Positions 53,971-63,102 of a stretch of 64,000 nt of DNA are shown here, piece after piece. The notes beneath the pieces are model-generated. The model was not told the origin of the DNA. It saw only the letters and a list, made by a program, of their open reading frames with translations, and ran no database searches. This DNA comes from Glaciecola sp048820975 (GTDB lineage Bacteria; Pseudomonadota; Gammaproteobacteria; Enterobacterales; Alteromonadaceae): NCBI RefSeq assembly GCF_048820975.1, contig NZ_JBMEUF010000001.1, positions 496,001 through 560,000 on the forward strand, in the 5' to 3' direction. Made by a program: the position numbers and the translations under genes. Every line of letters begins with the position of its first letter. Positions within the stretch are counted from its first letter, which is position 1.

Positions 53971-54879
53971 CTATGGGGTTTTAGGTTTAACCACCAAAGT
54001 GTCGCATCCTATTTTATCAATAATGTGTTCAGCGGTATTACCTAATAATGCTGCTTTTATGCCTTTTCGTCCAACTGAACCCAATACTAATAGCTCAGCG
54101 TTAAGCTGTGAACATAGTTGAGGGATAGTATCTTCAGGTAAACCTTCCATAACGTAATGTTTTGTATTATTTAATGCATGTTTATCGCATAGTTTGTTTA
54201 TCAAATTTTTGCGTCTGAGCTCAACATTGCTGTTGTAGGTTTGGGGATCAAACTGCGGAACTTCAATACTTATGTGAACAGGCGCGCCTATAAATGAGTT
54301 GCTTATACAAAGCTGCCCGGCCATTACTTTGGCAAAAGCGTTTGCAGCTAAGCTAACCTCATCACTTAAACATTCATGTTGCTCGTCTTTATCTTCTAAA
54401 CTTATTGCGCAAACAATATTACCGCCCTCAGGCATCTCATGATGTTTAACCATAAGCACGTTAGCATGACTGTGCCGTAATATATGCCAATCACTGGGTG
54501 TGAATAAACGTTGTGATAACTTATCGTGATTCTTGGCGGCTTTTATGATCAAGTCTACATTTTCTGTTTTGGCTAATTTAACTATGCCTCTGTGAAAGTG
54601 TTTATGCCATACAACTTTGTATAGTACATTGCTTAATTGAGAAAATGGACTGGCATACTCTTGTAAGCGTTCATGTTGAGCATCAAGCACTCGTTGTTTT
54701 AGAAGTTCACGCTGGTTTGAATTCAATAATTTAGGCATGTCATAACTGCTGTCGTAAACAGCGCTAGCTAACACTAATTGGCAGTTAAACTTTTCTGCTA
54801 AAAAGACGCCGCGATATAATGCGTCCTGATTATCAGAGTGAGGGTTAATAACGACTAATATCTTTTGGTAGGCAGACAT
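53971..54879 (-). CDS. uspE: Tandem universal stress protein UspE
   Basis: A 302-residue protein made of two Usp domains (about 5-150 and 158-300). The second retains the ATP-binding pattern G-x2-G-x9-G-S/T in LGSVGRKGIKAALLGNTAEHI; the first is degenerate. UspE is linked in E. coli to oxidative and stationary-phase stress, motility and aggregation. It lies directly downstream of fnr, and an FNR-like box precedes it. Confidence 0.93.
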   Translation of the reverse strand: MSAYQKILVVINPHSDNQDALYRGVFLAEKFNCQLVLASAVYDSSYDMPKLLNSNQRELLKQRVLDAQHERLQEYASPFSQLSNVLYKVVWHKHFHRGIVKLAKTENVDLIIKAAKNHDKLSQRLFTPSDWHILRHSHANVLMVKHHEMPEGGNIVCAISLEDKDEQHECLSDEVSLAANAFAKVMAGQLCISNSFIGAPVHISIEVPQFDPQTYNSNVELRRKNLINKLCDKHALNNTKHYVMEGLPEDTIPQLCSQLNAELLVLGSVGRKGIKAALLGNTAEHIIDKIGCDTLVVKPKTP

Positions 54880-54946
54880 GTTTGATCTCCAGTTTTATAT
54901 TCATAGTAAATATAAACAAAGTGCTTAAATAATGCATTCAACCACT

Positions 54947-54960
54947 TTGTTTGAGATCAA
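54947..54960 (-). promoter_or_regulatory. FNR-like box upstream of uspE
   Basis: Minus-strand TTGATCTCAAACAA differs from TTGATNNNNATCAA at one position. Its centre is about 74 bases before the uspE ATG, suitable for an activator site. It overlaps one arm of the inverted repeat AAACAAAGTG / CACTTTGTTT (54916-54952), which may be the fnr terminator. Confidence 0.45.
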
Positions 54961-54984
54961 TAAGAAAGGTAATAAATAGATTTG

Positions 54985-55719
54985 TTAAATAGCTCTAACC
55001 GATAATTCATTTTCAGGAATACGTTGCTGAACTGCATCAAAGTCTAAAATAGTGATTAACTTCCCTTCAACGCCAATCAAGCCTTCTTTTTGAAAGCGAG
55101 TCAGCAATCTAGAAATAGTTTCAACCGTTAAACCTAAATAATTGCCAATTTCGTTTCTTGTCATTGACAAGTTAAATTGCTTCGAAGAATAACCTCTTTC
55201 ATCAAAGCGCTCTGACAAATGATTCAAAAAATGCAATAAGCGTTCTTCAGCGCTTCTTTTGCTTAACAACATCATTAGGTCATGATCGTTCTTAATTTCA
55301 GCGCTCATAAAACGCATAATTTGTTGTCTAAGCTTGGGGTAATCATTTGAAACTTGCTCAAGCGTTTCGTAAGGAAGCTCGCAAACCATTGCTGTTTCTA
55401 ATGCTTGAGAATAGCTTTGATGTACGTCGTCTCGCAGGGCATCAAAGCCTATAATATCGCCAGGAAAATGAAAGCCAATGACCTGTTCAACGCCGTCTTT
55501 GTCGCTAATATAAGACTTAAAAGAACCTGAACGAACCGCAAACAATGAGGTGAATTTATCACCTGCATTCACTAACTTATCATGTTTATGAAGAGGGCGT
55601 TTACGTTCAATAATATCGTCTAATGACTCAAGTTCGTTCTTGCTTAGGCTAACCGGTAAACATAAATGGCTAAAACTGCAGCTTTGGCAGTGTATAGATA
55701 GTTCGGTTCCTTTGCTCAT
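54985..55719 (-). CDS. fnr: Oxygen-sensing regulator FNR (EtrA/Anr type)
   Basis: A 244-residue CRP-family regulator. The N-terminal cysteines 11, 14 and 20 (CQSCSFSHLC) plus Cys 113 (MVCELPYE) match the four ligands of the oxygen-labile 4Fe-4S cluster. A cNMP-binding beta-roll (about 45-150) and a helix-turn-helix follow (MTRNEIGNYLGLTVETISRLLTRF). ETISR contains the Glu, Ser and Arg that read the TTGAT half-site. It is the last gene of the cco-maturation direction and neighbours uspE, as in E. coli. FNR-like boxes precede uspE, ccoH and ccoN. Confidence 0.96.
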   Translation of the reverse strand: MSKGTELSIHCQSCSFSHLCLPVSLSKNELESLDDIIERKRPLHKHDKLVNAGDKFTSLFAVRSGSFKSYISDKDGVEQVIGFHFPGDIIGFDALRDDVHQSYSQALETAMVCELPYETLEQVSNDYPKLRQQIMRFMSAEIKNDHDLMMLLSKRSAEERLLHFLNHLSERFDERGYSSKQFNLSMTRNEIGNYLGLTVETISRLLTRFQKEGLIGVEGKLITILDFDAVQQRIPENELSVRAI

Positions 55720-55748
55720 GAAGACTCTTTCATATAATAAAATCCAAG

Positions 55749-56417
55749 CTAATTTATACTACCAAATAGACTAAAGGTCAAAAACATTGCAAAAACAAAT
55801 AGCAATAATGCGATTATTTGGCGCGTTCGTTTATGTTGCAAAAGAGGCAATAGGAAACTTGCACCCACGCTAGATGCAAGCAGTGCTGGCAAGGTACCCA
55901 AGCCAAAACTAAACATAAATAGCGCGCCTTGTATTGCATTGCCAGAAGCTAAACTCCACGATAAAGCCGAGTAAACTAAACCGCATGGTAGCCATCCCCA
56001 AATAAAACCATAAGCAATGGTATGAAAAGGGCTCTTAAATGGAATTAACTTTTTGCCTAATGGCGCAACCTTTCTCCAAAGTGTTCCGCCGGCTTTTTCA
56101 AGAGCAGATAAGCCCTTGTATAGGTCGCTAATGTAAAGGGCTAATAATAATAAAAAACCAATGCTTAACACTTGCAAGATGGCTAAGCCCGATGCTAATG
56201 AATTACTAAAAATACTGCCTAAATAACCAGTAATACCGCCTGCAATTGAGTAGGCTAAAATGCGACCCACGTTATACGCTAGCAAATAAGGGGATTGAGA
56301 CGCTCCTTTAGGTATGGCAAAGGTAAATGCGCCAGCAATGCCGCCACACATTCCTATGCAGTGTACACCGCCAGCTAAGCCAACTAGAAAAGCAGATACG
56401 TAACTAAATTCAATCAC
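55749..56417 (-). CDS. TauE/SafE-DsbD-like membrane protein linked to cbb3 biogenesis
   Basis: A 222-residue protein with six membrane helices. It contains GVHCIGMCGGIAGAF (residues 17-31), where two cysteines sit in the first helices, and WGWLPCGLVYSALSW (about 139-153), the pattern of the CcdA/DsbD-like 'sulfite exporter TauE/SafE' annotation group. In many proteobacteria a gene of this kind follows ccoS, and a role in copper or thiol handling for cbb3 oxidase is suspected. It overlaps ccoS by 8 bases and precedes fnr by 29 bases. Confidence 0.83.
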   Translation of the reverse strand: MIEFSYVSAFLVGLAGGVHCIGMCGGIAGAFTFAIPKGASQSPYLLAYNVGRILAYSIAGGITGYLGSIFSNSLASGLAILQVLSIGFLLLLALYISDLYKGLSALEKAGGTLWRKVAPLGKKLIPFKSPFHTIAYGFIWGWLPCGLVYSALSWSLASGNAIQGALFMFSFGLGTLPALLASSVGASFLLPLLQHKRTRQIIALLLFVFAMFLTFSLFGSIN

Positions 56418-56616
56418 TTTTGTGAGTACTACTATTTTCTTCTAGTTTGTCTGTTTCTGGCGTAGGGCTTTCTTTAAGGTCATCATCAAATAAAATACTG
56501 TAGCCCTGTCTTTCTAAATCATCAAATTGATTCGATTTAACCGCCCAGAAAAATACCGCTATAGCTATAGCAACTATTATAATGGCTAGTGGAATCAACA
56601 CATAAATTATACTCAT
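56410..56616 (-). CDS. ccoS: cbb3 oxidase maturation protein CcoS
   Basis: A 68-residue protein with one N-terminal membrane helix (about 3-25, YVLIPLAIIIVAIAIAVFFWA), the characteristic FFWAVKSNQFDDLERQG segment and an acidic tail. CcoS is needed to fit haem and copper into the catalytic subunit. It lies between ccoI (19-base gap) and the TauE/SafE-like gene. Confidence 0.92.
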   Translation of the reverse strand: MSIIYVLIPLAIIIVAIAIAVFFWAVKSNQFDDLERQGYSILFDDDLKESPTPETDKLEENSSTHKSD

Positions 56617-56635
56617 TACTTTTTCTTCTTGTTAA

Positions 56636-59071
56636 CTAGCGCAATAGACGAGTAGAGTTATACACTACAATGATAGAACTTAAAGACATTCCCAAAGCTG
56701 CTTGCCAAGGCGTTAAAAGGCCCATAACAGCAAATGGCAATACCAATACATTATACGATAAGGCCCATGCAATATTTTGTTTGATTTTGCGCTTGGTTAA
56801 TTTTGCCATTTTTAGCAAGTCTACAAGTGCATTTAATTTAGGATTAAGCAATACAATATCGGCGGCATTCTTGGCCAGATCAGAAGCATTCCCCACAGCA
56901 ATAGAAACATCTGCAGCAGCTAAAACCGGTGCGTCGTTAATTCCATCGCCCAACATTAACACGCGCTTACCTTCTTGTTGTAATTGTTTAATGTAGTTTA
57001 GCTTGCCCTCGGGCGATTTTTCGCCAACCGCGTTGCTAATACCCACATTATTTGCCACCGCTTCTACATTAATTTGCAGATCGCCACTTAATATTGTTAA
57101 GTCGTTCCCCTTGAGCTTATTAACAATCTCCTTTGCATCCTTATGCAATGTGTCGCTTAACCAAAAAGCCGCAATAATTTCTTCGTTTATGCTCAGTAGA
57201 ACATTTGCACCATAAGCATTCTTGCTATCGGTTTCACTTAAGGTACTTGTAGCGTAATTTGCCGTACCTATTTTACATTGCTGGCCGGCCACTATTGCAC
57301 TTATGCCTTTACCTATGTCAATGTTTACGTCACTTACTAGCAAATCACTAATAGTTTCACCATGATCAAAAGCTAAGGCTATTGGATGTTCAGAATGTGA
57401 TTCAATTAACTTGGCAATGGCTAACACATGCAACTCAGCTTCTTCAATATTGCCGTTGTGTGAATTTTCAATATACGCGGGTTTTAGCCATTGTTTACTT
57501 ATTGAAAATTTACCTTGGGTTAAGGTGCCCGTTTTATCAAAAACAATATCGCTAGTCACAGTAAGCTGCTCAAGTGCATCAGCCCGTTTTAATAACACGC
57601 CTAATTTGTTTAACTTTGCCATGGCACAGGTGAGCGCGCTAGGTGTTGCTAGCCCTAAAGCGCAAGGGCAGGTTGCTACTAATACCGAAATGCTGTACCA
57701 AAAAGCATCTTCATTTCCTTGATTGTTCCAATATAAATAAGTCGCCAGTGCGATGAACAATACTGCACTCACAAAATAACGAGATAATGCATCGGCTACA
57801 GCAGCAACATGAGGCTTGTTCGCCATTGCCATTTCTTGTAATCGTAAAATTTGTGTCATCATCGCATGCTTCACACCTGCGCTTACCTTAATGATAACAG
57901 TACCTTGCTGATTTAACGAACCCGCATAAACCATGTCAGAATTTGATTTGGTAACAGGGTTAAATTCGCCGGTTAGCATGCTTTCATCAAAAGTGCTTTT
58001 CCCTTCTAGGATGTGTCCATCAACAGGGACTGATTCTCCCGCTTTAACCATCACAACATCGCCTTTGTTAACGAGTTTTGCAAGTACTGACACCCACTCA
58101 TTATTTTCAAGTTTATACGCCGTTGCGGGAATGAGTTTGTGCATGTTGGCAGAAATTTGAGATGCTTTGTGGCGCGAACGATGTTCTAAAAAGCGGCTAA
58201 TCAATAAAAAGAATATAAACATACATATGGATTCAAAATATACTTCTCCACCATTGTTGTTCACAGCAAAAAGCCCTGCTATATAGGTAGCTAAAATAGC
58301 GATAGTAACAGGCACATCCATATTCACGGTCCGTGCTTGAATAGCTTTCACTGCTCCTATGTAAAATACGCTTCCAGAATAAAGCACAACGGGGGTGGTT
58401 AGCAGCAAACTTACCGCATTAAAATAGGCAACCGCGTCTTCATCAATATTGCCTAAAATATCGAAATATTGCCCCATTGCAAGCATCATCACTTGCATGG
58501 TCATAATCCCCGCCAAACCCAGCTTTTTTAAATACGTTTTATATTCTTTCTTATAAGAGGCTTCATGGGTATCAGATTGAAAGGGAAGGGATTCATAGCC
58601 TATGCTTTTGAGGCGAGATAAAATAGCTGACAATTTAACTGCGCTAGCATCCCAACTGACGCTGGCCCGGCGAGCCGACACATTTACTGATACTTGTTTA
58701 ACACCGGGCAGTTTCGCTAACTGTTTTTCAATTAACCAACCACAGGCAGCGCAAGTGATTCCCTCTACCGTTAATTGAATTTGGTTTTGATTGCCGTCGT
58801 CATATACAAATTCATCTTGTAACTCAGGCTCGTCGTAAACGGCAAGCTTTGAAAGTGTATTATCAAGTGCTGAATCACCCTTGGCGGCAGGTTCGGTTCT
58901 AAAGTCATAATAATTTTGCAAACCATTATCAACAATAGCTTGGGCTACAGCTTGGCAGCCCGGACAACACATATTATGGGTTTGCCCGGCAATAATGACA
59001 GGATATTTTGCACCTTCAGTATTTGGCAGCCCACAATGGAAACAAGCGCCAGGTGCTATTGTAATACTCAT
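56636..59071 (-). CDS. ccoI: Copper-transporting P1B-type ATPase CcoI
   Basis: CcoI exports copper to the periplasm for the CuB site of cbb3 oxidase. The 811-residue protein has an N-terminal cysteine-rich segment (CFHCG, MCCPGCQ), an HMA domain with CAACG (about 110), eight membrane helices, the translocation motif CPC (about 466; ATCPCALGLATP), the phosphorylated Asp in DKTGTLTQG (about 512) and the hinge GDGINDAPVL. This FixI/CcoI subtype differs from CopA by its N-terminal CxxC-rich part. It lies in the ccoHIS order. Confidence 0.95.
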   Translation of the reverse strand: MSITIAPGACFHCGLPNTEGAKYPVIIAGQTHNMCCPGCQAVAQAIVDNGLQNYYDFRTEPAAKGDSALDNTLSKLAVYDEPELQDEFVYDDGNQNQIQLTVEGITCAACGWLIEKQLAKLPGVKQVSVNVSARRASVSWDASAVKLSAILSRLKSIGYESLPFQSDTHEASYKKEYKTYLKKLGLAGIMTMQVMMLAMGQYFDILGNIDEDAVAYFNAVSLLLTTPVVLYSGSVFYIGAVKAIQARTVNMDVPVTIAILATYIAGLFAVNNNGGEVYFESICMFIFFLLISRFLEHRSRHKASQISANMHKLIPATAYKLENNEWVSVLAKLVNKGDVVMVKAGESVPVDGHILEGKSTFDESMLTGEFNPVTKSNSDMVYAGSLNQQGTVIIKVSAGVKHAMMTQILRLQEMAMANKPHVAAVADALSRYFVSAVLFIALATYLYWNNQGNEDAFWYSISVLVATCPCALGLATPSALTCAMAKLNKLGVLLKRADALEQLTVTSDIVFDKTGTLTQGKFSISKQWLKPAYIENSHNGNIEEAELHVLAIAKLIESHSEHPIALAFDHGETISDLLVSDVNIDIGKGISAIVAGQQCKIGTANYATSTLSETDSKNAYGANVLLSINEEIIAAFWLSDTLHKDAKEIVNKLKGNDLTILSGDLQINVEAVANNVGISNAVGEKSPEGKLNYIKQLQQEGKRVLMLGDGINDAPVLAAADVSIAVGNASDLAKNAADIVLLNPKLNALVDLLKMAKLTKRKIKQNIAWALSYNVLVLPFAVMGLLTPWQAALGMSLSSIIVVYNSTRLLR

Positions 59072-59085
59072 CGACTCAACAGACC

Positions 59086-59577
59086 TTAAGGATTAAATGC
59101 AAATGCTTGTTGTTGCGGCAGGTTAACCATTTGCTGTATTTTCCAACTTTCATCAATAGGTGTTAAACGAATTCGCCATTTACCATCTACATCGAGCGTG
59201 TCGCTATAGCGATAAACACCCGATGCATCCTGTGTTAAAAACACAGCAAAATCTTTAGCTTCAAGGGTAGCGTGGAAAAAGTCTAATTTAAGTGCTTCAC
59301 CTGATTCGGGTGCACCGCTTAAAAATTGCAGTGAAATTTGGTTATCAAATACGCTCAATTCGGTTGTAATATTTAACGCTTTAGCAGCTTCGATTTTATC
59401 CAAACGAGAATTAATTGTTTTACCTTCTTTATAGTAGTCATCAACTACCAAAGAATTAGTACCATCGGTTGCAAGGCGAATAACCTGTGAACCAACAATT
59501 AGGGAAGATAGTGGGATAGCGATTAAAAACCAAGGCCAAAATTGTTTGTACCATGGTTTGGTGTCTTGTTCTTGCAT
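59086..59577 (-). CDS. ccoH: FixH/CcoH family cbb3 assembly protein
   Basis: A 163-residue protein with one membrane helix (about 12-32; FWPWFLIAIPLSSLIVGSQV) and a periplasmic domain. The VVDDYYKEGKTINSRLDK segment is the FixH hallmark. CcoH stabilises the cbb3 complex during assembly. It starts the ccoH-ccoI-ccoS run, separated from ccoP by a terminator and an FNR-like site. The usual neighbour ccoG is missing. Confidence 0.92.
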   Translation of the reverse strand: MQEQDTKPWYKQFWPWFLIAIPLSSLIVGSQVIRLATDGTNSLVVDDYYKEGKTINSRLDKIEAAKALNITTELSVFDNQISLQFLSGAPESGEALKLDFFHATLEAKDFAVFLTQDASGVYRYSDTLDVDGKWRIRLTPIDESWKIQQMVNLPQQQAFAFNP

Positions 59578-59633
59578 GTTTTTCCTATAGAGGTCGCAGA
59601 GGCCAAATTATAAAATAAAGTATCAATATATAC

Positions 59634-59660
59634 AAAAAAAGCCCCGTTAAACGAGGCTTT
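59634..59660 (-). terminator. Terminator after ccoP
   Basis: Minus-strand GCCTCG, loop TTTAA, CGGGGC and seven Ts. It ends the ccoNOQP transcript just before ccoH. Confidence 0.85.
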
Positions 59661-59673
59661 TTAACACATCTTA

Positions 59674-59687
59674 TTGATGCAGATTAA
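59674..59687 (-). promoter_or_regulatory. FNR-like box between ccoP and ccoH
   Basis: TTGATGCAGATTAA (plus-strand reading) differs from TTGATNNNNATCAA at one position. An activator centred here would start transcription near 59639, right after the ccoP terminator, giving ccoHIS its own oxygen-controlled promoter. The start point is inferred from the usual -41.5 spacing. Confidence 0.4.
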
Positions 59688-59699
59688 ACACGCTTATAA

Positions 59700-60650
59700 T
59701 TACTGAGATAAGCTATAAACATAGGCCGCAACAACATGTACTTTGTTTTCGCCTAAGGTATCTTTGAACGCAGGCATAACGCCGTTTCTACCATAGTTTA
59801 GTGTTTGTGTTACTGCTGGAGTGGTACCGCCGTATAACCAAATGTTATCAGTAAGGTTAGGAGCCCCTAGCATTTGATTACCTTTACCATCCATACCATG
59901 ACAAGCTGCACAAGCCATGAAGCGATTTTTACCAGCAGCGGCTAATGTAGAATCAACATCACGGCCGCTTAAGCTTAAGGTATAAGCAACAACTTCTTTT
60001 ATACCTTGCTCACCAAAACTGGGTAACCAAGCAGGCATAGCTCCTTTGCGGCCATTAATTAGAGTTTCTTTAATTTTAGCGCCGCTACCACCGTACAACC
60101 AATCATTGTCGGTAAGGTTAGGGAAGCCACCACGCTGGCCACGAGCATCAGAACCATGGCACTGAGCACAATTTTGTAAGAACAATCGCTTACCTACTTG
60201 AACCGCTTCTTCGTTGCTAGCTAGTTCTTCAACAGGGGTTTTTGCATACTCTTCAAAAATTGGGTCAAATTTTTCTTGTGCTAGCTTAACTTCAATTGCG
60301 TATTCGTTAATGTTGCCATTAGCAATATCTTCAGCAAGCTGCTCTCTAGATTCTGCTAAAGAACGCACATCTTGGTTTGAACTTTCCCAACCTAAAAAGC
60401 CTTTAAACGCTCCTAAACCGGGGTAGGCTGCTAAATAAATGAAACCCCAAACAATGGTGACGTAAAACATGTTCGTCCACCACTTAGGAAGCTGATTGTT
60501 AATTTCAACTATGCCATCAAACTCATGGCCCATATCTTCGCCTTCAGCCACACCGGTTTTATTAGCTAAGGTCCACTTTAATAGAAACCAACAACCAATG
60601 ATTGTGCCTAAGGAAATTACACTAATCCAAATTGTCCAAAACATACTCAT
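59700..60650 (-). CDS. ccoP: cbb3 cytochrome c oxidase subunit III (di-haem)
   Basis: CcoP relays electrons from c-type cytochromes to CcoO. The 316-residue protein has two N-terminal membrane helices (about 6-28 and 58-78), the GHEFDGIVEINNQLPKWW motif, and two haem c sites, CAQCH (161-165) and CAACH (247-251), with Met ligands downstream (GAMPAW, GVMPAF). It is the last gene of ccoNOQP. Confidence 0.96.
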   Translation of the reverse strand: MSMFWTIWISVISLGTIIGCWFLLKWTLANKTGVAEGEDMGHEFDGIVEINNQLPKWWTNMFYVTIVWGFIYLAAYPGLGAFKGFLGWESSNQDVRSLAESREQLAEDIANGNINEYAIEVKLAQEKFDPIFEEYAKTPVEELASNEEAVQVGKRLFLQNCAQCHGSDARGQRGGFPNLTDNDWLYGGSGAKIKETLINGRKGAMPAWLPSFGEQGIKEVVAYTLSLSGRDVDSTLAAAGKNRFMACAACHGMDGKGNQMLGAPNLTDNIWLYGGTTPAVTQTLNYGRNGVMPAFKDTLGENKVHVVAAYVYSLSQ

Positions 60651-60654
60651 GATG

Positions 60655-60837
60655 TTATGACTCCTGATCTTTATTTCTTAATTCGTTGTTATCGTTTATG
60701 TCTTCGTCGCCAATAATGCTATTAGCGACTTCATCAAATTTATCTTTGTTGCGAGAACTAAAGGCCCACCAGCACGCGCCTATAAATGCAACAAATACGA
60801 TAACGGTAAAAATACTGCCAACTAATCCTTGGTCCAT
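60655..60837 (-). CDS. ccoQ: cbb3 oxidase subunit IV
   Basis: A 60-residue protein with one membrane helix (about 7-27) followed by the WAFSSRNKDKFDEVAN motif and an acidic tail. CcoQ stabilises the interaction of CcoP with the CcoNO core. It sits between ccoO and ccoP with gaps of 12 and 4 bases. Confidence 0.93.
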   Translation of the reverse strand: MDQGLVGSIFTVIVFVAFIGACWWAFSSRNKDKFDEVANSIIGDEDINDNNELRNKDQES

Positions 60838-60849
60838 TTTAATGACTCA

Positions 60850-61455
60850 TTATTTTAGATGAGTGCCAAGAGACTGTAGATAAGCTATCAGGGCTTCCAT
60901 TTCTGTTTTCCCTTTAACAGCAGCTACAGCACCTTCGATGTCTTCATCGGTATAAGGCACACCTAGCATTCTGTTAACTTCTAGCTTTTTAACAATATCT
61001 TTGCCAGTCAACACATTTGTTTGTAACCAAGGGTAACCAGGCATATTAGATTCAGGAACTACGTTACGCGGATTATCTAAATGTACTCTGTGCCACTCGT
61101 CACTGTATCTTCCGCCTACTCGAGCTAAATCTGGACCAGTTCTTTTAGAACCCCATAAAAATGGACGTTCCCAAACCGATTCACCAGCTACCGAATAGTG
61201 GCCATAGCGTTCAGTTTCTGCACGGAAAGGGCGGATCATTTGGCTATGACAGCCAACACAGCCTTCACGGATATATATATCACGGCCTTCCATTTGAAGC
61301 GCAGTATATGGCTTAAGGCCTTTTACCGGCTCTAACACTTGCTGTTGAAACATTAGAGGCAGTATTTGCGCCATAGCACCAAAGCTTATAGCGACCAAAA
61401 CCAAGATGGTTAAAAGACCAACGTTCTTTTCAATTAACTCATGTGCATTTTTCAT
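60850..61455 (-). CDS. ccoO: cbb3 oxidase subunit II (mono-haem)
   Basis: A 201-residue membrane-anchored cytochrome c. One helix (about 13-33) precedes the haem motif CVGCH (66-70) with SQMIRPFRAETERYGHYS, and later WGSKRTGPDLARVGGRYSD and the Met ligand in ESNMPGYPWL. It passes electrons from CcoP to the CcoN haems. Its ATG adjoins the ccoN stop (1-base overlap). Confidence 0.96.
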   Translation of the reverse strand: MKNAHELIEKNVGLLTILVLVAISFGAMAQILPLMFQQQVLEPVKGLKPYTALQMEGRDIYIREGCVGCHSQMIRPFRAETERYGHYSVAGESVWERPFLWGSKRTGPDLARVGGRYSDEWHRVHLDNPRNVVPESNMPGYPWLQTNVLTGKDIVKKLEVNRMLGVPYTDEDIEGAVAAVKGKTEMEALIAYLQSLGTHLK

Positions 61456-62894
61456 TACTTAGCTGCTCCTAATGCTAAATCACCTTCGCTCTCTTGTGTT
61501 TTAGGGGCCATAATTGTTCTGTAGCAGTTGTAAGCCATAATTAGCATACCTGTTACTACAAACACACCACCAATAAAGCGCACAACATAGAAAGGATAAG
61601 AAGCTTTTAAAGATTCAACAAACGAATAGGTTAATGTACCGTCAGCGTTTACTGCTCTCCACATCATGCCTTGCAATACACCCGACATCCACATTGCAAC
61701 AATGTATAGAACCACACCAATAGTAGCTAACCAGAAATGTACGTTAATTAACTTAGTGCTGTACATTTTAGGCTGTCCGAACAGAATAGGAACTAGGTGA
61801 TAAATAGAACCAATAGATACCATTGCAACCCAACCTAGCGCACCAGAGTGAACGTGGCCGACTGTCCAGTCAGTGTAATGAGAAAGTGCGTTAACGGTTT
61901 TTATTGCCATCATTGGACCTTCGAAAGTAGACATACCATAGAAAGACAATGAAACAATTAAGAATCGTAGTATTGGGTCAGTACGAAGTTTATGCCAAGC
62001 ACCTGAAAGCGTCATTATGCCGTTTATCATTCCGCCCCATGAAGGCACGAATAAGATAATAGACATAACCATTCCCAATGATTGAGTCCAATCAGGAAGT
62101 GCGGTGTAATGAAGGTGGTGAGGCCCAGCCCAAATATATAATGAGATCAGTGCCCAAAAATGCACTATTGATAAACGGTAAGAATAAACTGGGCGGCCAG
62201 CTTGTTTAGGAACGAAGTAATACATCATGCCTAAGAAACCCGCCGTTAGGAAAAATCCTACAGCGTTATGTCCATACCACCACTGCATCATTGCATCTAC
62301 AGCGCCGGCATAAATCGAATATGATTTAAAGAACGTGACGGGCACGGCCATACTGTTGCCTATATGTAAAACAGCAACGGTTAGCATAAATGCACCTAAA
62401 AACCAGTTTGCTACGTATATATGCGAAGTTTTTCTAATAACTAAGGTGCCGAAGAAGTTTATGATGTACGCAACCCAAACCAAAGTAATCAAAATATCAA
62501 TTGGCCATTCAAGCTCAGCGTATTCTTTACTTGAGGTATAACCAAATGGAAGCGTTAGAACGGCAGAAACAATAACCGCTTGCCAACCCCAAAAGGTAAA
62601 AGCAGCAAGTTTTGCACTAAAAAGTCTAACTTGGCAGGTGCGCTGTACTATGTAGTAACTACACGCAAATAATGCACAACCACCAAAAGCAAAAATTACT
62701 GCGTTTGTGTGCAAAGGACGTAAACGAGAGTAGGTTAACCATGGAATATCAAAGTTAAGTGCTGGTGCAAATAATTGCGCCGCGATTAATACACCTAACG
62801 ACATTCCTATGATGCCCCAAACAACCGTCATGATGGTAAACTGCCTAACTACTTTATAATTGTAGTCAGGATGTACTTGGCTTGTGTCACTCAT
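61455..62894 (-). CDS. ccoN: cbb3 oxidase catalytic subunit I
   Basis: CcoN reduces oxygen with high affinity at a haem b3-CuB centre and pumps protons. The 479-residue protein has twelve membrane helices. Visible histidine ligands include those in LRPLHTNAVIFAFGG, WWYGHNAVGFFLTAG, IWAGPHHLHYTALP and DWTVGHVHSGALGWVAM. The WYGHN block carries the CuB His and the nearby Tyr of the cbb3-type cross-link. It heads ccoNOQP; an FNR-like box lies 168 bases upstream. Confidence 0.97.
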   Translation of the reverse strand: MSDTSQVHPDYNYKVVRQFTIMTVVWGIIGMSLGVLIAAQLFAPALNFDIPWLTYSRLRPLHTNAVIFAFGGCALFACSYYIVQRTCQVRLFSAKLAAFTFWGWQAVIVSAVLTLPFGYTSSKEYAELEWPIDILITLVWVAYIINFFGTLVIRKTSHIYVANWFLGAFMLTVAVLHIGNSMAVPVTFFKSYSIYAGAVDAMMQWWYGHNAVGFFLTAGFLGMMYYFVPKQAGRPVYSYRLSIVHFWALISLYIWAGPHHLHYTALPDWTQSLGMVMSIILFVPSWGGMINGIMTLSGAWHKLRTDPILRFLIVSLSFYGMSTFEGPMMAIKTVNALSHYTDWTVGHVHSGALGWVAMVSIGSIYHLVPILFGQPKMYSTKLINVHFWLATIGVVLYIVAMWMSGVLQGMMWRAVNADGTLTYSFVESLKASYPFYVVRFIGGVFVVTGMLIMAYNCYRTIMAPKTQESEGDLALGAAK

Positions 62895-63061
62895 ATAAAA
62901 CTTCCACGTGGAGAAATAATTTAAACCCTAACTCGTGATGATTTACTTATCTATGGTCTCGTCCTAGTTGAGTGGGGCGATGAAGAGAAGTAAACTATGC
63001 ACTTGTCGAGGGTAGATATTAATGTTTTTAAATACAAAAAGATACATTAGTGACGCAAGGA

Positions 63062-63075
63062 TTGATCTTGGTCAA
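63062..63075. promoter_or_regulatory. FNR-like box between ccoN and a divergent small gene
   Basis: TTGATCTTGGTCAA differs from the perfect palindrome TTGATNNNNATCAA at one base. It lies in the 208-base divergent gap, 168 bases before ccoN and 28 bases before the GTG at 63103. At -41.5 spacing it could drive ccoN from near 63027, or block or control the plus-strand gene. The cco operons are classic FNR/Anr targets. Confidence 0.65.
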
Positions 63076-63102
63076 TAAAGGAAACTTTACGGTTAACATA
63101 AT

